NCBI GenBank assembly: GCA_003022685.1
Contig: PXSV01000096.1
Span: 1-12,192, forward strand
Source: Halobacteriales archaeon SW_9_67_24
Lineage (GTDB): Archaea; Halobacteriota; Halobacteria; Halobacteriales; Halococcaceae
Length of the DNA stretch: 12,192 bases
Direction of reading: 5' to 3'
The notes under the pieces were generated by a model that was not told where the DNA came from, did no database searches, and saw only the letters and a list, made by a program, of their open reading frames with translations. The translations under genes were made by a program, and so were the position numbers. Every line of letters begins with the position of its first letter. The stretch's first letter is position 1. Of this stretch, positions 6,682 through 12,192 are shown piece after piece.

Positions 6682-7359
6682 TCACTTGCCGCCGAACGGC
6701 CGCCAGTACAGCAGTCCGACCGTGACCACGAAGATCACCGTCGAGAGCCCGTATGATCCGGAGAGCGCAGCGCTCGCGACTGCCGAGGAGCCCCCGGCGA
6801 CCCCACCGACGAGCGAGGCGAGCACGGGCCACGTACAGCTCACACACGAAAACAGCCCGAGCACGCCCCCGATCGCCGAGCGCGCGACGTCGAGCGCGGT
6901 GGCGTAGACGAGGACGGCGAGCGCGAGATAGCCCACGATCTTGTACGGGAAGAGCACCAGGCGGATCGCCTCGCCACCGTAGATCGGGGCGGGACCGATC
7001 CCGGGGGGAAGGGGCGCGATCCGGAACCCGGTCGCCATCGCGCCGAGTCCTGGACCAACGAGCCCGCCGGCGTACGCGAGCACCGCGAAGTACCCGACCG
7101 CGAACGCGCCCGCAGCGTACCGTCGCCGCCGACTCGCCGCCGGCGGATCGGTTCGGAGCAGGGCCCAGAGACCGACGTTGATCCAGACGAACGGGTAGAC
7201 GTAGTGCCGGACCGCGGTCGGCGTGACCGAGGGGCGGGCGAGGTACGCGAACAGCGCGATGAGTTCGGCGTTGACGAGAATCGCGCCCCACAGCAGCGTG
7301 CCCCGGCTCGGCCGGATCCTCGCGAGACGATCCGTGACGGTGGAACGATCGTAGCTCAT
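6682..7359 (-). CDS. Polytopic membrane protein with intramembrane CxxC, haloarchaeal, function unknown
   Basis: The 225-residue protein starts MSYDRSTVTDRLARIRPSRG. Six hydrophobic segments are predicted: about 22-42, 52-69, 84-104, 134-156, 162-190 and 193-218. The standout motif is FSCVSCTWPVLASLVGG (170-186): Cys172 and Cys175 sit at the start of a glycine-rich helix, followed by Pro178. This is reminiscent of thiol-disulfide or metal-relay membrane proteins, though overall similarity to CcdA/DsbD is not evident to me. From memory it resembles a haloarchaeal family currently given only a DUF label (possibly DUF7546); I cannot verify that. It begins 10 bases after the stop of the ctaA-ctaB fusion, so it is almost certainly in the same operon, suggesting a part in heme or oxidase biogenesis. 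Confidence 0.8.
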   Translation of the reverse strand: MSYDRSTVTDRLARIRPSRGTLLWGAILVNAELIALFAYLARPSVTPTAVRHYVYPFVWINVGLWALLRTDPPAASRRRRYAAGAFAVGYFAVLAYAGGLVGPGLGAMATGFRIAPLPPGIGPAPIYGGEAIRLVLFPYKIVGYLALAVLVYATALDVARSAIGGVLGLFSCVSCTWPVLASLVGGVAGGSSAVASAALSGSYGLSTVIFVVTVGLLYWRPFGGK

Positions 7360-7369
7360 GGCGAGGGGA

Positions 7370-8812
7370 TCACAGGACGATCGCGTCGATCACGATCGCG
7401 GCGAGCACCGCGCCGAGATAAGCGTTCGAAGCGTGGAACGCCCGGAACGCGGCGTCTTCGGTTCGCTCGCGGTGGAGCCGGACGACCGCCCAGAGGAACA
7501 AGCCACCGAACGCGACCGTGGCCGCGGCGTAGAGCCAGCCGAGTTCGGCGACTGCCGCGAGCACGCTCGCGCCGAGGAGGGCTGCCCCGAGATACCACAG
7601 GACATGCCGGCGCGTGACGCGCTCGCCGCGCACCACGGGCAGCATCGGGAACCCGCCGCGCTCGTAGTCGTCCTTGTACGCCAGCGCGAGGTTGTAGAAA
7701 TGGGCCGGTGTCCAGAGGAAGATCACGCCCGCGAGTGCGAGCCCCGGGATCCCGATCCTCCCCGTCACGCCGACCCAGCCGATGATCGCCGGCAGCGCGC
7801 CCGCCGCCCCGCCGAGGACCGTGTTCTGCACCGTATTGGGTTTGAGAACCAGGGTATAGATCACGCTGTAAAAAAGAATCGCACACAGCCCGAGTGCCGC
7901 CGCGAGCAGGTTCACGGTGGCGAACAGCCAGAGCGACGCGACCGCGAGCACACACCCGAAAGCCATCGCGTTGCGCACGCCGACCTTGTCGGTCGCCAGC
8001 GGCCGGTCGGCGGTTCGCTGCATCCGGCGGTCGATGTCGCGTTCGAGGACGTGGTTGAACGTGCCGCTCGCGCCGATCGCGAGCACGCCACCCCCGAGCA
8101 CTCGCACGACCGTACCGGCGTCAAGATCCGGGCCGGCGGCGAGCGCCATCCCGGCGGCAGCGACGAGGCAGAGCAGCCACATCAGCCGGGGTTTCATCAG
8201 CCGGAAGTACGCCGCACCGACGGTCCGTGCGCGCTCGATCGGCCCCGCATCCGCCATCGATGGCTGTCGAGTCGACGTCGGTTCCGTGTCCATCTCCGTA
8301 ACTGCTGGCTCGGGGAGACTCTCGGTGGACGGTGCGTCGGTCGTCGCGCGCTCGTCGAACACGTCGATGCCGAGGGTCTCGGCCTCCAACGTCCACGCGA
8401 GCGCGACCACGAGTCCGGTGAAGATCCCGACGCCGCAGACGAGGTGGGCGGTCGAGACCCATCCTGCGCTGGTGGTGGCCGCGAGCGCCCCGATCCCGAC
8501 CTGGACCGGGTAGAGCACGAACGGCACAGTGAGAACGGCTTTCGCCCGGCGCGGTGCGGGCGCGCGCCACGTCGCCACGATCGCGGCGAGCACGACCAGG
8601 CCGACGAGGACCGCGGCGACACGGTGGCCCCACGCGATGAGGAGTTGCGGATCGGAGAGGTCGATCCCGCAGGCCGGCCACGTCGTACACGCTGCGGCGG
8701 CATTGGAAAGCGTCGTGGTCGCCCCGATCACGATCAGGAGGTAGACGCCGACGGCTGCGGCGGCGAGCAGTGTCGGCACCCGCGACGGGAGGGAGTCGGT
8801 GTCGGTGACCAC
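7370..8812 (-). CDS. ctaB: Half-size heme A synthase (CtaA-like) fused to protoheme IX farnesyltransferase (heme O synthase)
   Basis: A 480-residue membrane fusion. Residues 1-145 form four helices with WGHRVAAV (His63) and STAHLVCG (His123), plus a cysteine pair in ACTTWPACG (Cys42, Cys48). This matches one half of CtaA/COX15, as in compact archaeal heme A synthase. A disordered Thr/Glu/Pro linker spans about 146-190. Residues 195-480 are a UbiA-type prenyltransferase with about eight or nine helices. The prenyl-diphosphate motif is NHVLERDIDRRMQRTADRPL (253-272), and the second acidic loop is YKDDYERGGFPMLPV (379-393). The second domain should farnesylate heme b to heme O, and the first could oxidise heme O to heme A. 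The Glu usually three residues before the first His in CtaA is Ala60 here. The start is GTG at 8812; GTG 8779 is an alternative. It is divergent from coxB. Confidence 0.93.
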   Translation of the reverse strand: MVTDTDSLPSRVPTLLAAAAVGVYLLIVIGATTTLSNAAAACTTWPACGIDLSDPQLLIAWGHRVAAVLVGLVVLAAIVATWRAPAPRRAKAVLTVPFVLYPVQVGIGALAATTSAGWVSTAHLVCGVGIFTGLVVALAWTLEAETLGIDVFDERATTDAPSTESLPEPAVTEMDTEPTSTRQPSMADAGPIERARTVGAAYFRLMKPRLMWLLCLVAAAGMALAAGPDLDAGTVVRVLGGGVLAIGASGTFNHVLERDIDRRMQRTADRPLATDKVGVRNAMAFGCVLAVASLWLFATVNLLAAALGLCAILFYSVIYTLVLKPNTVQNTVLGGAAGALPAIIGWVGVTGRIGIPGLALAGVIFLWTPAHFYNLALAYKDDYERGGFPMLPVVRGERVTRRHVLWYLGAALLGASVLAAVAELGWLYAAATVAFGGLFLWAVVRLHRERTEDAAFRAFHASNAYLGAVLAAIVIDAIVL

Positions 8813-8840
8813 GGCTGGGATAACTCGAATACAACCTTTG

Positions 8841-8877
8841 CGACCGCCGTACTTAGGCCCCGCGTTTTCGGCGGTCG
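8841..8877. repeat. 9-bp perfect inverted repeat in the ctaB-coxB divergent promoter region
   Basis: Arms cgaccgccg (8841-8849) and cggcggtcg (8869-8877) are exact reverse complements with a 19-base spacer. They lie between the ctaB start and the coxB TATA-like element. They could be an operator for a dimeric regulator serving both genes, or a chance GC-rich match. Confidence 0.45.
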
Positions 8878-8892
8878 AACGGGAAAGTCAGC

Positions 8893-8900
8893 AGGTATTT
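8893..8900 (+). promoter_or_regulatory. TATA-like element for coxB
   Basis: The bases aggtattt, followed by at, form the clearest AT-rich element of the 115-base divergent region. The centre is about 28-31 bases upstream of ATG 8928. With the usual archaeal spacing, transcription would begin at or next to ATG 8928, giving a leaderless mRNA. This excludes the in-frame ATG at 8901, which directly abuts the element. Confidence 0.6.
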
Positions 8901-8927
8901 ATGCGCTACTGCCCGAGTTCGAAGCAG

Positions 8928-9800
8928 ATGAAGCGAACGCGTCTCGGCCTGTTCGGCCTGCTCGTCGTCGCGTTGCTTTCGGTCGCCGTCGAGCCGGTGG
9001 CGGCCCAGTCGATCAACGAGCGGATGATCACCAACCTGAACCAGTCGCTGCTGTACGTGGCGATCCCGATCACGGTGCTCGTCGAGGCCATCCTGATCTA
9101 CACGGTGGTGAAATACCGCAACAACGACGATCCCCAGCCGACCCGCGAGAACCGCCGCCTCGAGATCACGTGGACGATCACGACCGCGATCATTCTGCTG
9201 TTCGTCGGGCTCGCGTCGTTCGTGGTGCTCGCGAACCCCTACATCTCGCTGGTGCCCGACGCCGCACCCGGCTCGCAGTCCCAGCCCCAGGCCCAACAGC
9301 AGGTCGGGGCTGACGTCCTGATGAACCAGTCCGGCGCGACCGCCCCTCCGGAGGAGAACGCGGTCGAGGTCGAGGCGATCGCCTACCAGTGGGGCTGGAC
9401 CTTCCACTATCCCGAAGCGGATATCAACTCCTCGGGCGTTCTCACGGTCCCGAACGGTACCGACGTCTATATCCACACCACCTCGACCGACGTGATCCAC
9501 GCGATCCACGTTCCGGAGCTCGGGCTGAAACAGGACGCGATTCCCGGCCAGTACAACACCATCAAGACCAAAGCAACCGAACCCGGCACCTACCAACTCT
9601 ACTGTGCGGAGTACTGCGGATCGGGCCACTCGGGCATGCTCGCGAACATGACCGTCATGCCGGAAGGCGAGTACCAGGCGTGGCTCGACGAACAGACGTC
9701 GTCCGGCGGCAACGCCTCGGCGGGCGGCAACGCTTCGGCCGGCGGGAACACCTCCTCGAACAGCTCGGCGATCGGCGCGGTTTCGGCGAAACCGGCGTAG
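8928..9800 (+). CDS. coxB: Cytochrome c oxidase subunit II (CuA-containing)
   Basis: Subunit II of a heme-copper oxidase. It takes electrons from a soluble or membrane carrier (probably a blue copper halocyanin in this class) into CuA and passes them to subunit I. The 290-residue product opens with a signal-like segment MKRTRLGLFGLLVVALLSVA ending at about Ala26. Two helices follow at about 41-62 and 82-103, then a cupredoxin domain on the outer face. All CuA ligands are present: His191 in STDVIHAIHVPELG, and Cys226, Glu228, Cys230, His234 and Met237 in CAEYCGSGHSGM. The aromatic electron-entry motif is YQWGWTFHYPE (153-163). A Gln/Pro-rich insert lies at about 114-128, and a Gly/Asn/Ser tail at about 258-282. 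Start ATG 8928 is chosen over 8901 and earlier starts from the signal-like N-terminus and the TATA spacing. No subunit I gene follows. Confidence 0.95.
   Translation: MKRTRLGLFGLLVVALLSVAVEPVAAQSINERMITNLNQSLLYVAIPITVLVEAILIYTVVKYRNNDDPQPTRENRRLEITWTITTAIILLFVGLASFVVLANPYISLVPDAAPGSQSQPQAQQQVGADVLMNQSGATAPPEENAVEVEAIAYQWGWTFHYPEADINSSGVLTVPNGTDVYIHTTSTDVIHAIHVPELGLKQDAIPGQYNTIKTKATEPGTYQLYCAEYCGSGHSGMLANMTVMPEGEYQAWLDEQTSSGGNASAGGNASAGGNTSSNSSAIGAVSAKPA
9705..9758 (+). repeat. Three imperfect 18-bp repeats in the coxB tail
   Basis: Three consecutive 18-base units encode GGNASA, GGNASA and GGNTSS (residues 260-277). Each unit carries an N-x-S/T sequon (Asn262, Asn268, Asn274), and a fourth follows at Asn278. 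The tail is predicted to be extracytoplasmic, so it may be N-glycosylated. The units differ at synonymous sites, so the expansion is not very recent. Confidence 0.7.
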
Positions 9801-10176
9801 CGCTTTCTCGATCTGGACGACCACCGATTCGCACGATCGGTCTTGGTGATTCGTGTCGCCGACACGATGCCCGTTCGGTTGGTCGTCGGTTCGCTTGGTC
9901 ACGGTAATCGTCAAAACCTCGAAACCAGAACCGGGTGAAACCGTCCGTCTCGCGTCCCGTTCGGCTGTGGATCACCGTCACGGGACTCGACCAAAGAACC
10001 ATGCTTCCCCTCGCCCTCGGTCCGTTCGTGCAACGCACTCGTCGGGTTCGATCGTTCGCGGCACCGTCCGCCCACGAGCAGTTCGGTCGTCGCCGCCCAC
10101 CGAGCCAGGACGCGAATCGGCGTTCCTCCAGTTCGAACCGTCCAACGGACGATGCCGGTCGAACCGCCGTGCGACG
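9801..10176. other. 376-base intergenic region without a supported gene
   Basis: This lies between coxB and the FAD/Fe-S oxidoreductase gene, a position where a subunit I gene might be expected. Short frames on both strands are Arg/Ser-rich and resemble no family. I see no tRNA, no T-rich terminator after coxB and no strong TATA box before 10177. The one structured element is a 17-base palindrome at 9851-9867. AT-richer patches (for example near 9901-9940) are compatible with non-coding sequence. Confidence 0.6.
9851..9867. repeat. 17-base near-perfect palindrome downstream of coxB
   Basis: The sequence tcgtgtcg-c-cgacacga has two 8-base arms that are exact reverse complements around a single central base. 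It is operator-like as DNA. As RNA it could fold with a 6-bp stem and 5-base loop, possibly marking the coxB 3' end, though no U-tract follows. Confidence 0.45.
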
Positions 10177-12192
10177 ATGAGCGGCGAGTTCCAGTCGTCG
10201 GCCGGCATCGATCCCGCGGACGGCGACGCGAACTACGACTATCGGAGCGCGGAGGTCGCCAGGCCCGAACTCCTCGACGATCTCCGGTCGCGGATCGCGG
10301 GCGACGCGCGCTTCGACACGTACACAAGGCAGTTGTACGCCACCGATGCGAGCGCCTACGAGGTGACGCCGATCGGCGTCGTGTTCCCCCGCTCGACCGG
10401 TGACGTCGCCAGGGTGATGACCTACTGCGCCGAACGGGCGATTCCGGTGCTCCCGCGCGGCGGCGGAACGAGTCTCGCGGGCCAGGCGGTCAACGAGGCC
10501 GTCGTGCTCGATTTTACCCGCTACATGGATTCACTTCTCGACGTCGACCCCGAGTCGTGGACTGCACGCGCCCAGCCAGGCATCTATCTCGCCGACATCG
10601 ACGAGGCGCTCGAACCCCACGGACTGAAGTTCGCGCCCGACCCGGCGTGGGGCGACAAGAGCGCGCTCGGCGGGGCAATCGGCAACAACAGTACGGGAGC
10701 GCACTCGCTCGTGTACGGCAAGACCGACGCCTACGTCGAGTCCTGCGAGGTCGTGCTCGCCGACGGCACCGTGATCGAGTTCGGCGAAATCACGACCGAG
10801 GAACTCCACGAACGCGCGGATCACGACGGCGATCTCGAAGCCAGGATCCACGCCGCGGTCGCCCGCATCGTCGACGAGGAGCGGGCGGCGATCGAGGACG
10901 CCTACCCCGATCTGAAGCGCAACGTCTCGGGGTACGATCTCGACCGACTGATTGAGGACGCGGACGACGGGACGGTAAACCTCGCTCGCTTACTCTGTGG
11001 CAGCGAAGGGACCCTCGCGATCGTCACCGCGGCCACCGTGTCGCTCGAACTGATCCCCGAGACGAAGGCCATCGCACTCTTGAGCTACGACTCGCTGGGC
11101 GACGCGATGGAAGACGTCGCGCCGATCCTCGAACACGATCCCGCCGCGGTCGAGGTGATGGACGACGTGTTACTCGACCTCGCGCGCGACACCAGCGAGT
11201 TCGCCGACGTCGTCGGCATGTTGCCCGATGGGACCGACTCCGTCCTGCTCGTCGAGTTCTACGCCGATTCGGACGACGACGGCCGACAGCAGGTCGCGGA
11301 TCTGATCGCCGATCGGGTGTCGGAGGGGGATCCGCAAGCGGAGCCGAGCGACGGCGCGGCCGAACGGACGGAAGACCGACGGTACGCCCGGGCGGCGATG
11401 GAGGCCCACGACGCCGACACCCGCGCGCAGTTCTGGAAGCTCCGCAAATCCGGGCTCCCGATCCTGCTCTCGCGGACATCCGACGAAAAGCACATCTCCT
11501 TTATCGAGGATTGTGCCGTTCCGGCCGAGCGCCTGCCGGAGTACGTCGCCCGGTTTCAGGCGATCCTCGACGACAACGACACGTTTGCCAGCTTCTACGC
11601 CCACGCCGGCCCCGGCGTGCTCCACGTCAGACCGCTCATCGATACTAAGACCGTGGAGGGCGTCGACAAGATGGAGCACATCGCCGACGTCGTGACCGAT
11701 CTCGTGGTCGAACTCGACGGCTCCCGATCTCGTGGTCGAACTCGACGGCTCGGTCTCGGGCGAGCACGGCGACGGCCGCGCGCGCACCCAGTGGAACCGG
11801 AAGCTGTACGGCGACCACCTCTGGGGGGTCTTCCGCGATCTCAAGTCGGCGTTCGATCCCGACTGGCTCCTCAATCCGGGCCAGGTCTGCGGGTTCACCG
11901 ACAAGGACTCGGCCGGTGTCGAGTCCGGGGCCACAGACACCCCCGACCTGACCGAAAACCTCCGCTTCGATCCCGACGACGAACTCAGCGCCGGGTTCGA
12001 TCCCGACCTCCGCTGGGCGAACGAGAACGGGTTCGAGGGGATGGTCGAACTCTGTCACGGCTGCGGGGGCTGTCGGGGCCACCAGTCCACGACCGGCGGC
12101 ACGATGTGTCCGACTTACCGGGCTGCCGAGGAGGAAATCCTGAGTACCCGCGGCCGGGCGAACCTGCTGCGCCAGGCAATAAGCGGCGACCT
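10177..12192 (+). pseudogene. FAD-linked oxidase fused to Fe-S domain (GlcD/GlcF or YdiJ-like), frameshifted, 3' end cut by window
   Basis: Large flavoprotein-iron-sulfur dehydrogenase expected to oxidise a 2-hydroxyacid (D-lactate, glycolate or D-2-hydroxyglutarate class) and pass electrons through [4Fe-4S] clusters to the respiratory chain. The start is ATG 10177 (MSGEFQSSAGIDPADGDANY). The FAD_binding_4 domain is at about 65-200, with PRGGGTSLAGQAV (93-105) and GGAIGNNSTGAHSLVYGKTD (165-184). The C-terminal oxidase domain contains HAGPGVLHVRP (476-486). At codon 516 a 28-bp tandem duplication shifts the frame. The conserved continuation GSVSGEHGDGR resumes in the +1 frame from about 11744 and runs to the edge, with Cys codons at 12053, 12062, 12071 and 12107 (C-x2-C-x2-C-x11-CP). 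The original frame happens to have no stop to 12192 but encodes Arg/Pro-rich nonsense. Either the gene is inactivated or the duplication is an assembly error. The exact substrate cannot be assigned. Confidence 0.88.
11696..11751 (+). repeat. Perfect 28-bp tandem duplication causing a frameshift
   Basis: Copy one is 11696-11723 and copy two is 11724-11751. Both begin ccgatctcgtggtcg and end gacggctc, with no mismatch. Flanking bases differ on both sides, so the unit is exactly 28 bases. Since 28 is not a multiple of 3, the downstream frame is shifted. Deleting one copy joins TDLVVELDGS directly to VSGEHGDGR, restoring the family motif. Confidence 0.95.

Noticed and set aside
7358..9313. 651-codon plus-strand frame opposite ctaB and into coxB
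   Set aside because: It is antisense to the prenyltransferase fusion and then out of frame with coxB; composition is Arg/His/Asp-rich with no domain.
8853..9914. 353-codon minus-strand frame opposite coxB
   Set aside because: Mirrors the CuA subunit gene; repetitive Arg/Gly/Val composition and no motif.
9935..10180. 81-codon plus-strand frame in the gap after coxB
   Set aside because: Ser/Arg/Pro-rich, not acidic like its neighbours, overlaps the dehydrogenase start in another frame and lacks any TATA or family signal.
9978..10208. 76-codon minus-strand frame in the gap after coxB
   Set aside because: Basic composition, overlaps the 5' end of the dehydrogenase gene on the other strand and has no recognisable domain.
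11170..11940. 256-codon minus-strand frame opposite the dehydrogenase gene
   Set aside because: Antisense to the FAD oxidase domain and passes through the 28-bp duplication without any family motif.

Overview
The window is about 65% GC by eye and reads as a chromosomal segment of a halophilic archaeon (class Halobacteria). The evidence is the Asp/Glu-rich proteins, the many GATC and CG-ending codons, long antisense open frames caused by GC-rich third positions, several genes with a TATA-like element about 27 bases before the start codon (leaderless mRNAs), and gene families typical of that class. I cannot fix the genus. I see no rRNA, tRNA, CRISPR array, insertion sequence or phage gene.

Layout. 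(1) Bases 1-3055, minus strand: the cobalamin-binding subunit of methylmalonyl-CoA mutase overlaps by 4 bases the gene for its G-protein chaperone MeaB. These are followed by a family X DNA polymerase with a PHP domain (PolX), whose C-terminus runs off the left edge. (2) 3224-3679, minus: a small two-helix membrane protein of unknown function. (3) 3810-4418, plus: a DUF420-type membrane protein. (4) 4511-6312, minus: an ABC-2 permease and ATPase pair, coupled by a GTGA overlap. (5) 6385-6615, minus: a small SelW/Rdx-like CxxC protein. (6) 6682-8812, minus: a polytopic membrane protein with an intramembrane CxxC, and a fusion of a half-size heme A synthase (CtaA) with heme O synthase (CtaB). 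(7) 8928-9800, plus: cytochrome oxidase subunit II (CoxB) with a complete CuA site, divergent from ctaB. (8) 9801-10176: a 376-base gap without a convincing gene. (9) 10177 to the right edge, plus: a large FAD plus Fe-S oxidoreductase (GlcD/GlcF or YdiJ-like fusion) broken by a perfect 28-bp tandem duplication.

Genes 3810-9800 look like an accessory region for a CuA-containing heme-copper oxidase: subunit II, heme O/A synthesis, DUF420, two thiol-motif proteins and an ABC exporter. Subunit I is not next to coxB here. The left block belongs to propionyl-CoA/methylmalonyl-CoA metabolism. The strongest sequence-level oddity is the 28-bp duplication at 11696-11751, which shifts the frame just before the conserved GSVSGEHGDGR motif while leaving an Arg-rich frame open to the window edge. 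The most interesting architecture is the CtaA-half/CtaB fusion, which lacks the Glu normally three residues before the first heme-ligand His of CtaA.
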